Positions 8,541 to 17,792 of a stretch of DNA of 64,000 bases are shown one piece after another. Location: positions 3,472,001 to 3,536,000 of the forward strand of contig NZ_JBBMQM010000001.1 in NCBI RefSeq assembly GCF_038900055.1, read 5' to 3'. Numbering within the stretch: position 1 is the stretch's first letter; every line of letters begins with the position of its first letter. The position numbers and the translations under genes are program-made. This stretch comes from Henriciella sp. AS95 (GTDB taxonomy: Bacteria > Pseudomonadota > Alphaproteobacteria > Caulobacterales > Hyphomonadaceae). A model generated the notes under the pieces. The model saw nothing but the letters and a program-made list of their open reading frames with translations, was not told the DNA's origin and ran no database searches.

Positions 8541-10241
8541 CTACCAGCCCCCGCCGCCGCCGCCACCGCCGCCGCCGCCGGAAAATCCGCCACCGCCAGA
8601 TCCAGAAGAGCCTGAGCTTTTCGGCATGGAGCTGGTCACGGCAGAGCTGATATTGCTGGTGATCGCACGGTTCACATTGCCCCAGCCGCCGGACCGGTGA
8701 GCCATATGGGCCCAGGCGGGATTATAGGCCTCGGCCTCTTTTGGCAGCATCTTCTCGAAATGCTTGGTCCACGGCTCTTCCACGCCAAGCGCAATCGCAT
8801 AAGGCAGGAACGTCTCATACCGCTCCTTGGTCATCGGCGGCGGCCGGTCAGTCCCAACTTCAGCGGCGTTGAGCTGAAGCTTCTCGGCCTTCTCCAGGTA
8901 GAGCTTGAAGCCTTCAATCTCAGACCGCACTTTCTGGCCTTTCGGCGTTGCCGCCGGCATCAGATACATGAACAGCCCATTGAGCAGCGCCAGGGCGATT
9001 ACAGCGCCGGTCAACAGGATCGACCAGTTCGCCGAATGCCGGATCGCGAACACAATTGCGATGGCCGACAGGATGATGGCCACCATCGTGTAGCCGAGAT
9101 TCCATTTGAAATATGCGCTTCCAAACTTGTTGGAGAGCTTCTTCCGGAACGCGGTATAGGCGCTTGTAAAACTGGCATTGTATTTGTCGCCAAGCGTCAG
9201 CGTACCGCTCGAAAACAGCTTGCGGTCCAGCAGCGCCTCTTCTTCCGGCAGCTTGCCCTGACTGCCCGATTTAGGCGTCAGGACCGTGTTTGTCTTTCTC
9301 TGCGCATCGATATCGACAAAGCCCTTCACACCAAGATTGACGAGGGTCGCAATCAGCGCGTCATGACCGCTGAACCCGCGATGATAGATATGGTGGACGG
9401 CTGCGGGCGAATACCCTTTCGGCGCCTCATACCGCGCAAATACAGGGCCCTTCGGCGGGTCACGCCCAACCTTGTCCCAGGAGCGGTAGAGAAAGATGAA
9501 CACGCCAACCAGCGACGCCATAAGGACGGCCAGAGACCCGTAGAGCTGCCACCAGATGCTGGTCTTGTCTGAGGTGGATGGCGGATCGATCATCCCCTTC
9601 TCGATCCCGACCGCAATGGTCAGGCCTTGATTGCGGGCGAGAGGCTCGGTCGTCTCGAACACGAAGGCATCGCCATCGCGGCGAAAGCGATAGGCGCTGG
9701 CCTTTTCTCCGAGGCCGCCCGTATACCCCGCCTGCTGCACCATCTGGACGCCGTCAGGAAAGCGCACCTCGGCCGTCGCTGTCAGAATGGGAAACGCCCA
9801 GTAGCTGCCTGTGACGTTCCAGTACAGCTCGTCATAGGTCTCATGATAGCGAATCTGGTTCTTCACCCGGTAGCGGACAACGTAGACATGCTCGCCGCGC
9901 GGAAGGATGACATCGGGATTGCCGATGCGGATGCGCCAGGCATTGTCTTCGGTACTCGTCTCATAGGGTTCGTCGCGGCCGTCACGGCGCACTGACATCA
10001 CGCGATAATCATAGCGCAGCCGATCGCCCCCTTCGGTCTGGGTGTAGTAGCGCGGCAGATCCCGGAAGATACCGCGACTGATCTGATAGTTTTCAGCCGT
10101 CAGATTGATCGTCTCGGTGACGATAATATCACCGTCCCGCTCAACCTCGATGCCGACGTCAAACCGGTTGATGACTTCCTCGCCCATGGCCGTCAGCCCG
10201 ACCCACAGCGCGATGAAGAGAACAGTACAGAATCTCAGCAT
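8541..10241 (-). CDS. DUF2207 membrane protein with glycine-rich tail
   Basis: A 566-residue membrane protein. Residues 1-20 form a signal peptide. The extracytoplasmic DUF2207 domain (about 20-230) has the expected opening INRFDVGIEVERDGDIIVTE and RGIFRDLPRYY. One helix follows at about 237-260, then a cytoplasmic part and two further helices at about 385-435. The tail ends in a run of glycines and serines (FSGGGGGGGGGGGW), as is usual for this family. Its start overlaps the lemA stop by one base, and the LemA/DUF2207 pair is a common arrangement. Role unknown. Confidence 0.88.
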   Translation of the reverse strand: MLRFCTVLFIALWVGLTAMGEEVINRFDVGIEVERDGDIIVTETINLTAENYQISRGIFRDLPRYYTQTEGGDRLRYDYRVMSVRRDGRDEPYETSTEDNAWRIRIGNPDVILPRGEHVYVVRYRVKNQIRYHETYDELYWNVTGSYWAFPILTATAEVRFPDGVQMVQQAGYTGGLGEKASAYRFRRDGDAFVFETTEPLARNQGLTIAVGIEKGMIDPPSTSDKTSIWWQLYGSLAVLMASLVGVFIFLYRSWDKVGRDPPKGPVFARYEAPKGYSPAAVHHIYHRGFSGHDALIATLVNLGVKGFVDIDAQRKTNTVLTPKSGSQGKLPEEEALLDRKLFSSGTLTLGDKYNASFTSAYTAFRKKLSNKFGSAYFKWNLGYTMVAIILSAIAIVFAIRHSANWSILLTGAVIALALLNGLFMYLMPAATPKGQKVRSEIEGFKLYLEKAEKLQLNAAEVGTDRPPPMTKERYETFLPYAIALGVEEPWTKHFEKMLPKEAEAYNPAWAHMAHRSGGWGNVNRAITSNISSAVTSSMPKSSGSSGSGGGGFSGGGGGGGGGGGW

Positions 10242-10807
10242 TAGCGACCGGCTCCGAAATCGACCTCTGGGACCGCGCGGTCTGCGGTCACAATCTCGAA
10301 ATACTGCGCCTGGCTGAACCCGAACGGACCAGCAATCAGACCGGCCGGAAAACTCTCGACCAGCGTGTTCAGTTCGCGGACCGCGCCATTGTAGAACCGA
10401 CGCGCCATTTCGATCTTGTTTTCGGTGTCGGACAGCTCGTCCTGGAGGTCCTTGTAATTGGCGCTCGCTTTCAGGTCCGGATAGTCTTCCGCAACCGCCA
10501 TGAGCTTGCCAATCGGGCGGGAGAGCTCGGACTCTGCAGCGCCCCTTGCGGCTGCATCATCGCCGGCACTGGCTGCCAGGTTGCGCTTCTCGACGACCTC
10601 TTCGAACAGCTGGCGCTCATGGGCAGCATAGCCTTTCACCGTCGCGACGAGCTGCGGAATGAGGTTCGCCCGGCGCTTCAGCTGGACGTCGATATCCGCC
10701 CAGCCATTTCGAACCATCTGCCGCTTCCCAACGAGTTGGTTATAGATCACCACGACAACAACCAGCAGCAGGACTACGACCGCGCCTACGATCACCAAAC
10801 CTGTCAT
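10241..10807 (-). CDS. lemA: LemA family protein
   Basis: A 188-residue LemA-type protein: one N-terminal helix (about residues 4-24) followed by a long helical bundle. The diagnostic stretch NGWADIDVQLKRRANLIPQL lies near residues 35-54. Length matches the family. AGGAGAG precedes the ATG. It forms a two-gene operon with the DUF2207 protein. LemA proteins sit in the inner membrane; their biochemical role is not established. Confidence 0.93.
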   Translation of the reverse strand: MTGLVIVGAVVVLLLVVVVVIYNQLVGKRQMVRNGWADIDVQLKRRANLIPQLVATVKGYAAHERQLFEEVVEKRNLAASAGDDAAARGAAESELSRPIGKLMAVAEDYPDLKASANYKDLQDELSDTENKIEMARRFYNGAVRELNTLVESFPAGLIAGPFGFSQAQYFEIVTADRAVPEVDFGAGR

Positions 10808-10973
10808 CGAAATCTCTCCTCGCTGGATACCACTTGGCGGAAACTATCACCCAGGTCGCCGTATCTGTTAAGGGCCTAATCGGCATTCGCGCAGCGCAAG
10901 TCCAGTCTGGCGTTTGACAGGTCTTCGCGATCGGCTCACCAAGAAGCCTCTCAGGCTTCAGGAGACCCCAGAC

Positions 10974-12938
10974 ATGCTCAGACCGATGCTCGCAACCTCA
11001 GTGATCCTCCTCGCCGCGTCGCTGCCGGTGACCGCGCAGGAGGCCGAGACCGGGCCGGACATGTCGCTTGAGGCCATCTCGCCGGAAAGTGAGGCGGTGA
11101 ATGTCGGCCTTGCCGGACAGGATCCGTCCAACATCGCGCGATACCTGCTGGCCAGCGGCGCGGGCACCACCGCCATCTCCCCTGACGGCGAAACGCTGGC
11201 CTTTTCATGGGACATCACCGGCAAGCCACAGCTCTGGACCGTGCCCAGCACGGGGGGCCAGCCCGAGCAGCTGACATTCGGCAACGGCATCACTTTCTTC
11301 CGCTGGGCTCCCGATAGCGAGACGCTGGTCTATGGCGCCGACAATGATGGCAATGAGCAGGAAAGCTATTTCCGCATCGCCGCCGATGGCTCATCGGAGA
11401 CGCTGGTCCTGCCCGCCGTGGAGGACGGCTTCCGCCAGTTCGGAGACTTCGGCGCGGACGGCAAGACGATCGCCTTCGCCTCAACTGAACGCAATGGCCT
11501 CGATTACGACATCTACACCGCCGACCTGACCACCGGCGAAACCACGCGCCTCTATGAAGGCGTCTTCGGCTTCTTCGCCCATGACATCTCGCCAGACGGG
11601 AAGAAGCTGATCGCCACTGAAACCGTGGGCGAGGATTCCGACAATCTCTATCTCCTTGATATCGCATCGGGCGACCTGAAAGAGATCGCCAAGCCAGAGC
11701 CGCGCGCCAATCATGGCGATGGCGGCTTTGCGTGGCTGCCCGATAGTTCAGGCTTCTACTTTGCCTCAAATGAGCGCGGCGAATGGAAAGCGCTGACGGG
11801 TTACAGTGTCGAGAGCGGCAGGACTGACGTGCTCGAACACACCGCCCATGACGTCGAGAGCGTCAATCTGTGCGGCACCAGGGGCCAGTACCTCGTCTGG
11901 ACCGAAAATGAGGACGGCTTCTACTCGCTGCACATGGATGAGAACGGCGTTCCGCTCGATATCGACACATCGATGCTGCCCGAAGGCGTTTACCAGGTGT
12001 CGTGTTCGACCGCCTCAGACAAGGTCGCCGTGCGCGTCGATGGCTGGCGCACGCCGGGGGATGTCTTCATCATCGACCTCGGCACGGCCGAAATCGATCA
12101 GGTCTTCGCGTCCAATTATGCCGGGCTTGACCGCTCCCGCCTCATCCGGCCGGAAAGTGTTCGCATGACAGCGCGTGACGGTGTCGAACTGCAGGGCCTT
12201 CTCTACCTGCCGGATGACAGCTCGCAGAGCCAGGACGGACCACCGCCTGTGATCTTCTTCGTGCATGGCGGCCCGACCGGCCAGTCCGTCGCGAATTTCA
12301 ACCCGGTCGTCCAGTATCACCTGGATCGTGGCCTCGCCGTCTTCCAGCCAAATGTCCGCGGCTCAACCGGCTTCGGGCGGACTTATGTCACCCTCGACGA
12401 CCAGATGAAACGGCGCGACAGCGTGCGTGATCTCATCGATATGCTGGCCGCGCTGGAAGATGATGGCCGCGTCGACACCAGCCGCTCGGCGGTCGTTGGT
12501 GGCTCCTATGGCGGCTATATGGTCAACGCCGTCCTCGCCCTGTATCCGGACGCCTTCGATGCGGGCGCAGCCCTTTATGGCGTCGGCAACTGGGTCACCG
12601 CCCTGCAGATCGCCTCGCCCGCGCTCAAAGCGTCGGACCGGATCGAGTATGGCGATATCCGCGAGCAGGAATGGGTGGATTATTACACCGAGAACTCTCC
12701 GGTGGCGCTGGCCGACAATATCAAGGTGCCGGTACTCTATTCGCACGGCGTGATGGACCCCCGCATCGACATCACCGAGACAGAGATCATGGTGAAGACG
12801 TTGCGTGAAAACGGTATCGAAGCGCCCTATGTCCGCATCCCGGACGAAGGCCATGGCTGGCGCAAACTCGCCAACCAGCTCTTCTACTATCGCCGTCAGG
12901 CTGAGTTCCTGGAGGAACAGCTGAACGCGGCTGATTGA
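10974..12938 (+). CDS. Secreted S9 family prolyl oligopeptidase-like peptidase
   Basis: A 654-residue exported serine peptidase. The start at 10974 has AGGAGA eight bases upstream and opens a signal peptide (about residues 1-21, ending TAQ). A beta-propeller with TolB-like strands (AISPDGETLAFSWD, SPDGKKLIATE) fills the first 390 residues. The C-terminal alpha/beta-hydrolase domain has GGSYGGYM (Ser about 511), HGVMDPRID (Asp about 595) and DEGHGW (His about 627), a complete triad. It probably cleaves oligopeptides in the periplasm. A second S9 gene lies at 22324. Confidence 0.92.
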   Translation: MLRPMLATSVILLAASLPVTAQEAETGPDMSLEAISPESEAVNVGLAGQDPSNIARYLLASGAGTTAISPDGETLAFSWDITGKPQLWTVPSTGGQPEQLTFGNGITFFRWAPDSETLVYGADNDGNEQESYFRIAADGSSETLVLPAVEDGFRQFGDFGADGKTIAFASTERNGLDYDIYTADLTTGETTRLYEGVFGFFAHDISPDGKKLIATETVGEDSDNLYLLDIASGDLKEIAKPEPRANHGDGGFAWLPDSSGFYFASNERGEWKALTGYSVESGRTDVLEHTAHDVESVNLCGTRGQYLVWTENEDGFYSLHMDENGVPLDIDTSMLPEGVYQVSCSTASDKVAVRVDGWRTPGDVFIIDLGTAEIDQVFASNYAGLDRSRLIRPESVRMTARDGVELQGLLYLPDDSSQSQDGPPPVIFFVHGGPTGQSVANFNPVVQYHLDRGLAVFQPNVRGSTGFGRTYVTLDDQMKRRDSVRDLIDMLAALEDDGRVDTSRSAVVGGSYGGYMVNAVLALYPDAFDAGAALYGVGNWVTALQIASPALKASDRIEYGDIREQEWVDYYTENSPVALADNIKVPVLYSHGVMDPRIDITETEIMVKTLRENGIEAPYVRIPDEGHGWRKLANQLFYYRRQAEFLEEQLNAAD

Positions 12939-12992
12939 ATTGCAGACCAAGCTGATTGACGCGCCACCCAATCAAGGCCATTGCCTTCCCGC

Positions 12993-14252
12993 ATGACTGA
13001 GGCCCCAGCCACAAAGAAGCACGGAAAGAATGCCTTCCTGTTTGTCATCGTCTGCGTGGCGATCGACATGCTGGGCTTTGGCATCATCATCCCGGTCCTT
13101 CCATCCCTGCTGATGGAGCTCTCAGGGCGGGGGGCCTCCGAAGCGGTTGAAATCGGCGGACTGATCGGGGCCGTGTTTGGCCTGATGAACTTCATCGCCA
13201 TGCCGTTTCTTGGCAATCTGTCCGACAGGTATGGACGCCGTCCGGTGCTGCTGGCTTCAATCGCGACCCTCGGCATCGATTTCATGATCATGGGCTTTGC
13301 CCATTCGCTCATCCTTCTCTTCATCGGCCGGGCACTTTCAGGCATTTCATCAGCCACCTATTCGACCGCCAACGCCTATATCGCCGACACGACAGAGCCA
13401 GAGGAACGCGGCAAGGCGTTTGGCATGATCGGCGCCGCCTTCGGCTTTGGCTTCGTTGTCGGACCGGTGATTGGCGGATTTCTTGGCGATATGCATACCC
13501 GCCTGCCCTTCTTCGCCGCCGGCGGCCTTGCCTTCCTGAACTTTCTCTACGGATACTTCGTCCTGCCGGAATCCCTTGCGAAGGAAGACCGGCGCCCGTT
13601 CGACATCCGCCGCGCCAATCCCTTCGGCGCGTTCAAACACTTCTCGAAGCTGCCCAAAGTGGCCTGGTTCATCGCGACAATCGGCCTGTTCAGCCTCGCG
13701 CATTCGGTTTTCCCATCGACATGGAGCTTCCATGGCGTCATTCGCTATGACTGGAGCGACCGCGAGATTGGCATATCCCTCGCCTGCGTCGGGGCGGGCT
13801 CCGCCGTGGTTCAGGCCGGGCTGATCGGCCCGATCATCAAGCGCTTTGGCCCGGTGCGCACGGCCGCTGGGGGCCTCTTCATCAATGTCGTGGCGCTCTT
13901 GCTTTACGCCTTCGCTGACCTGCCCTGGATGGTCTATGCGATCATCCCGGTTGGCTCTCTGGGAGGCGTCATGATGCCTGCGATCAACCAGATCACTTCC
14001 GGCATTACCTCACGGCGCGAACAGGGCGAGCTTCAGGGCGCGACGGCCAGCCTGCAATCACTGATGTTGATTTTCAGCCCGATCATCATGACGCAAACCC
14101 TGCATGCCTTTTCGGCCGATGACGCACCGATCCATTTTCCGGGCGCCGCCTTCATGCTGGCGGCAATCATCACGGCGCTGGCGGCGATCCCCTTCATCCT
14201 TGGCGTGCGCGCAAATCGTGAAAAAGTCTCCGAACTTGCGGCCGCCGAATAG
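12993..14252 (+). CDS. MFS transporter, TCR/Tet type
   Basis: A 419-residue permease with about twelve hydrophobic helices. The ATG at 12993 is preferred over an upstream TTG. Helix 1 carries DMLGFGIIIPVLPSLL, characteristic of the Tet-like branch, and the loop between helices 2 and 3 has the MFS motif A form NLSDRYGRRPVLL. GAAFGFGFVVGPVIGG corresponds to motif C of drug/H+ antiporters. An efflux role is likely; the substrate is not predictable. A hairpin terminator follows the stop. Confidence 0.9.
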   Translation: MTEAPATKKHGKNAFLFVIVCVAIDMLGFGIIIPVLPSLLMELSGRGASEAVEIGGLIGAVFGLMNFIAMPFLGNLSDRYGRRPVLLASIATLGIDFMIMGFAHSLILLFIGRALSGISSATYSTANAYIADTTEPEERGKAFGMIGAAFGFGFVVGPVIGGFLGDMHTRLPFFAAGGLAFLNFLYGYFVLPESLAKEDRRPFDIRRANPFGAFKHFSKLPKVAWFIATIGLFSLAHSVFPSTWSFHGVIRYDWSDREIGISLACVGAGSAVVQAGLIGPIIKRFGPVRTAAGGLFINVVALLLYAFADLPWMVYAIIPVGSLGGVMMPAINQITSGITSRREQGELQGATASLQSLMLIFSPIIMTQTLHAFSADDAPIHFPGAAFMLAAIITALAAIPFILGVRANREKVSELAAAE

Positions 14253-14265
14253 GGCCCAGGAAAAA

Positions 14266-14292
14266 GGCGGCCCCGACCATTATGGGACCGCC
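14266..14292. terminator. Bidirectional hairpin terminator
   Basis: Arms GGCGGcCCC and GGGaCCGCC flank a 9-base loop. On the + strand the stem is followed by TCTTTCATTT; on the - strand it is followed by TTTTT. It sits between the convergent MFS gene and the small glycine-rich gene and can serve both. Confidence 0.65.
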
Positions 14293-14319
14293 TCTTTCAT
14301 TTGAGATGTCGAGCGCCGA

Positions 14320-14589
14320 TCAGGCCTTCGGCTTCATCACCATGCCGGCAATGACGCCCAGAATGCCGCCACCAACGCCACCTTCCAGAAGGCTCTGGAT
14401 GTGCACCATGATGCCGTCGCCGAGCAGATTGCCAATGCCGGCTGCGTCTGCACCAAAGTGGCCGCCGACACCGCCGATGATGCCGCCAAGCAGTCCGCCG
14501 GTCCCGCTTCCGCCAAGAATTTTCGAAATGATGGGACCAAGCACACCGCCGCCGACGGCGCTCAGAATGATGGGTAGATACTGTTCCAT
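14320..14589 (-). CDS. Small glycine-rich membrane protein
   Basis: An 89-residue hydrophobic protein with GAGGGAGG just upstream of the ATG. Glycine recurs in GxxxG and GG spacing throughout (SAVGGGVLGPIISKILGG, GGLLGGIIGGVGGHFG, GGVGGGILGVIAGMV), a pattern that favours tight helix packing as in glycine-zipper proteins. Two to three membrane-embedded helices are plausible. No family recognised; it is a single-gene unit ending at a shared terminator. Confidence 0.7.
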   Translation of the reverse strand: MEQYLPIILSAVGGGVLGPIISKILGGSGTGGLLGGIIGGVGGHFGADAAGIGNLLGDGIMVHIQSLLEGGVGGGILGVIAGMVMKPKA

Positions 14590-14722
14590 TTATTTCCTCC
14601 CTCGAGGGAGACATTTGTTTTTCGTTGCGTCTCCCTGTTGAAAGAAAAGGCCAAATTTCCAGAAATGGCCAGAAAAACTTCGTGGCTGGCCCCGCGCACA
14701 AGCCTCGTTTATGAGGGCTTTG

Positions 14723-15250
14723 ATGATTCAGAAACGCCCTGCCCTCTTCCTTGACCGCGATGGCGTCCTCAACGTCGACCGTGGCTATGTCAGCAGGATC
14801 GAGGACTTCGAGTGGGTCGACGGCGCCATTGAGTGCGTCATCAATTTCAAGAAGCGCGGCTGGTACGTTTTTGTCGTCACCAACCAGTCAGGAATCGCGC
14901 GCGGCCTCTATACCGAAGCGGACATGCAGGCCCTTCACGCGCATATGATAGAAGATCTCGCCAAAGCCGGTACAGCCATCGACCAGTTCTACTTCGCCCC
15001 CTGGCATGAAGAGGGTGAGGTCGTGCGCTATCGAAGAAAGAGCATTGATCGCAAGCCCGGCCCCGGCATGCTGCTTCAGGCGATGGCCGACCACCCGGTG
15101 AACCGCGAACAGAGCTTCCTGATTGGCGACAAGGAGACAGACATCGCAGCCGGGCATGCCGCTGGCGTCGGCGCGTTCCTGTTCAGGGGCGGCAACCTCG
15201 CCAACTTCGCCGAGTGGGCGCTCGCCAGTTTTGAGGATGGAATGAGATGA
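14723..15250 (+). CDS. GmhB-like D-glycero-D-manno-heptose bisphosphate phosphatase (HAD-IIIA)
   Basis: A 175-residue HAD phosphatase. The start at 14723 is chosen because GAGGG precedes it at good distance; the ATG at 14711 would add four residues. LFLDRDGVLNVDRGYV is the catalytic aspartate motif, VTNQSGIARGLYTEADM the second motif, and IGDKETDIAAG the acidic motif. Length and order match GmhB, which dephosphorylates heptose bisphosphate for LPS core. The usual zinc-binding cysteine loop is absent: FAPWHEEGEVVRYRRKS stands where CxH...CxC is expected. The precise sugar substrate is therefore uncertain. Confidence 0.8.
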   Translation: MIQKRPALFLDRDGVLNVDRGYVSRIEDFEWVDGAIECVINFKKRGWYVFVVTNQSGIARGLYTEADMQALHAHMIEDLAKAGTAIDQFYFAPWHEEGEVVRYRRKSIDRKPGPGMLLQAMADHPVNREQSFLIGDKETDIAAGHAAGVGAFLFRGGNLANFAEWALASFEDGMR

Positions 15251-15687
15251 GCGCCACGATTCGGCCGCTACGGCGGGCAGACCGCGACGCGTGGGCAAGG
15301 CTCTGGACCGGCTATCTGGACTTCTACGAAACTTCCTTGCCCCAAGACGTGTATGAGGCGACATTCTCGCGCCTCATCGATCCGGACATGGCCGACATGC
15401 ACGGGCTGATCGCGGAGCAGGCCGGGCGGCCGACCGGGCTCGTTCATTATCTCTATCATCGTCATTGCTGGCGGGTGGAGGATGTTTGCTACCTGCAGGA
15501 TCTGTTCGTTGACCCGGAGGTGCGCGGCAGCGGCCTCGGACGCGCGCTGATCGAGGCTGTCTACAAGGCCGCCGACGATCACGGCACACCGTCGGTCTAC
15601 TGGATGACGCAGGAATTCAATTATCGCGGCCGCATCCTCTATGATCAGGTCGCCACACGCACGCCCTTCATCAAATACCAGCGCTGA
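15247..15687 (+). CDS. GNAT family N-acetyltransferase
   Basis: A 146-residue single-domain acetyltransferase. The acetyl-CoA pyrophosphate loop is RGSGLG within DLFVDPEVRGSGLGRALIEA. The start overlaps the GmhB-like stop in an ATGA, implying translational coupling. The substrate is not evident. Confidence 0.88.
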   Translation: MSATIRPLRRADRDAWARLWTGYLDFYETSLPQDVYEATFSRLIDPDMADMHGLIAEQAGRPTGLVHYLYHRHCWRVEDVCYLQDLFVDPEVRGSGLGRALIEAVYKAADDHGTPSVYWMTQEFNYRGRILYDQVATRTPFIKYQR

Positions 15688-15715
15688 GCATCGCTTCGCT
15701 CACCCAAAATTCCGC

Positions 15716-15753
15716 TTGACTTCAGCCATCCCATTACATGTTATATAACATGT
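15716..15753 (+). promoter_or_regulatory. Promoter with perfect 18-bp palindromic operator
   Basis: TTGACT at 15716-15721 is a good -35 box. About 15 bases downstream is the perfect palindrome ACATGTTATATAACATGT (15736-15753), which covers the expected -10 region. The first codon of the downstream MarR gene (15771) follows a GGAGG. The layout is that of a self-repressing MarR promoter; binding is inferred, not shown. Confidence 0.7.
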
Positions 15754-15770
15754 TCTTTGTGGAGGCAGGC

Positions 15771-16745
15771 ATGGGCCAGGACATTCTCGTCACATCTGGA
15801 TATCTCGCGCTGGGCAGCCGGCTCAAACGCCTCGCCGAACGTATGCAGGCCGATGCCGCCAAGGCCCATGCCGAGATGGGCTATCCGATCCAGTGCAGCC
15901 AGTTTCCCCTGCTCGCCGCGCTGGACCAGTTCGGCCCCATGAGTGTGGGCGACGCCGTCGATTGCCTCGGCGCGAGCCAGCCTGGCGTCACGCGTATTCA
16001 CAACTCGCTGAAAGATCTGGGCCTCACCGAACTGAAAGTCGCGGCAGACGACAAGCGCAGCAAGGTGATCAGCCTGACCGAAGCTGGCCAGCGCCTTGTC
16101 GACCGCATGAGACGCGATCTCTGGCCGCATATCGACCGGGCCGCCGCCGATGTGTGCGCCGGAACCACCGCTGACACACTAGAGGCCCTCGACAAGATCG
16201 AAGCCGCGCTAGACGAGCGCTCCCTGATTGACCGGATCAACGCCTCAAGAGCCGAACAGAGTTTCAACCAGCTCGAAATCGTCGAGTACGACCCGTCTCT
16301 CGACCGCGACTTCTACGACATCACCCATGAATGGGTGGACAGCATGTTCGCGCTCGAAGAAAACGACTTCAAGCTCATGGAAAATCCGAAGGGTGAGATC
16401 ATCGATCGCGGCGGCGTGATCCTCTTCGTGAAGGCAGCCGATCTCGGCATCATCGGCACATGCGCCCTGATGCCCGTCGACGGCGGGGCGTTCGAACTGA
16501 CAAAGATGGGGGTTCGCGCGTCAGCACGCGGACGCAAGGCGGGCGAGTTCCTGCTGGCCAAGGCCCTCGAGCGTGCGAAATCAATGGGGATGGAGGATCT
16601 GTTCCTGCTCACCAACAGGAGATGCGAAGCCGCCATCCACCTCTATGAAAAGGCCGGCTTCCAGCACGACAAGGCCAGGCTCGACCAGTTCGGGGCGCGC
16701 TATTGCCGCTGCGATGTCGCCATGAGTTACGACCTGGCAGCCTAG
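15771..16745 (+). CDS. MarR-type regulator fused to GNAT acetyltransferase
   Basis: A 324-residue fusion. Residues 1-150 are a winged-helix MarR domain (VDCLGASQPGVTRIHNSLKD as the recognition region, DDKRSKVISLTEAGQRLVD as the wing). Residues 165-324 are a GNAT domain with ASARGRKAGEFLLAKALE as the CoA loop. The start at 15771 is chosen because GGAGG lies before it and the in-frame ATGs upstream fall inside the operator. Such fusions are known in alphaproteobacteria; the acetyl acceptor is unknown. Its stop overlaps the convergent EVE gene by three bases. Confidence 0.88.
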   Translation: MGQDILVTSGYLALGSRLKRLAERMQADAAKAHAEMGYPIQCSQFPLLAALDQFGPMSVGDAVDCLGASQPGVTRIHNSLKDLGLTELKVAADDKRSKVISLTEAGQRLVDRMRRDLWPHIDRAAADVCAGTTADTLEALDKIEAALDERSLIDRINASRAEQSFNQLEIVEYDPSLDRDFYDITHEWVDSMFALEENDFKLMENPKGEIIDRGGVILFVKAADLGIIGTCALMPVDGGAFELTKMGVRASARGRKAGEFLLAKALERAKSMGMEDLFLLTNRRCEAAIHLYEKAGFQHDKARLDQFGARYCRCDVAMSYDLAA

Positions 16746-17179
16746 AGCGGTTTCAACGTCTTCCCGTTGAGGCCGCCCATCCGGCAGACTTCCATCCACT
16801 CGTCTTCCTTCACGGGCTGTACAGACAGGCGGAAGCTGGTCACCAGCGCCATGTCCTCCAGCTTTTCATTCGCCTTGACCGCCTTGAGGGTCACCGGCTT
16901 TGGCATGTCGCACACTGCGCGAATGTCGACGCAGTCCCAGCGCTCATCATCGGTTGTCGAATCCTGGCTGCTTTCGGCACAAATCTCAGCGATCCCAACG
17001 ACTTCGAGGCCTTTATTGGAGTGATAGAAAAACGCCTTGTCGCCGACTTTCATGTCCCGCATGAAATTGCGCGCCTGATAGTTGCGCACACCGTCCCATT
17101 CGGTGCCTTTCTTGCCGGCCTTCTTCTGCTGGTCCCAGCCCCATTTGAAAGGTTCGGATTTGAAGAGCCAATAGGCCAT
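16742..17179 (-). CDS. EVE domain protein
   Basis: A 145-residue protein that is essentially one EVE domain, the PUA-like fold that reads modified bases. It starts at 17179 with MAYWLFKSEPFKWGWDQQ and continues with WDGVRNYQARNFMRDMKVGD and FFYHSNKGLEVVGIAEI, all typical. The frame is open further upstream but the family begins here. The biological target (modified DNA or RNA) is not known for this subgroup. Confidence 0.92.
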   Translation of the reverse strand: MAYWLFKSEPFKWGWDQQKKAGKKGTEWDGVRNYQARNFMRDMKVGDKAFFYHSNKGLEVVGIAEICAESSQDSTTDDERWDCVDIRAVCDMPKPVTLKAVKANEKLEDMALVTSFRLSVQPVKEDEWMEVCRMGGLNGKTLKPL

Positions 17180-17261
17180 GCACGTCTCCCGGAAAATCGT
17201 CAGTGAATCAGCGTCGCCCAAACACATAAAGCAGTTTTCGGAGATTTCGACCGGTGAGCCG

Positions 17262-17765
17262 CTAATCTGCGACAGGTTGGTCGGCGCCGTCACTCTGGCG
17301 CAACCTGCCCCTGGCGGAGCGCGCCCGCCCGGCCGCATCCACGACATTGCCCGCATGCGCCAGACCATAGGTCGGCATATTGCCGTAGATCGCCTCATAC
17401 TGACCGGCAGGGACCAGATAAGTCTCATGCCAGATGCCGACATCACCGTTTGCCCCCACCGCCTTGTTGAAGGCTTTCCAGGCGGGCAGATGTTCGGCCT
17501 CTTTCGAGACCGCATAAGCGTGCAGATGCTCGAAACTCTTCCAATACTGGACGACCATGACATTGCGCAGGCCGAAATGGCTCCGGGCGTGCAGCATGCC
17601 AATCTCTGGCTTCTGCATCAGTTCCGTGATCATGCGTGGCATCGCACCGGCCACAGGCATCCATTTCCAGGGTTTCCAGAACTTGTTGATACGCATGCCG
17701 ATCAGAAAGACGACAAAGTCACCGTCCATGTCGACGGTCACGCGCTTTTCGGCGATTTTTCCCAC
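17262..17765 (-). CDS. DUF4188 domain protein
   Basis: A 167-residue protein matching DUF4188, a dimeric alpha-beta barrel monooxygenase-like family: KRVTVDMDGDFVVFLIGMRI near the N-terminus, RNVMVVQYWKSFEHLHAYA in the middle, and HETYLVPAGQYEAIYGNMP near residue 115-135. The last 25 residues are a variable polar tail. It ends 83 bases before the EVE gene and is read in the same direction. The enzymatic role is unproven. Confidence 0.82.
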   Translation of the reverse strand: MGKIAEKRVTVDMDGDFVVFLIGMRINKFWKPWKWMPVAGAMPRMITELMQKPEIGMLHARSHFGLRNVMVVQYWKSFEHLHAYAVSKEAEHLPAWKAFNKAVGANGDVGIWHETYLVPAGQYEAIYGNMPTYGLAHAGNVVDAAGRARSARGRLRQSDGADQPVAD

Positions 17766-17792
17766 CTCACACTCTCTTTCTAATGCACAGGC

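Noticed and set aside
8697-9572. Forward frame of 291 codons
   Set aside because: Antisense to the DUF2207 gene, which has a clear family match.
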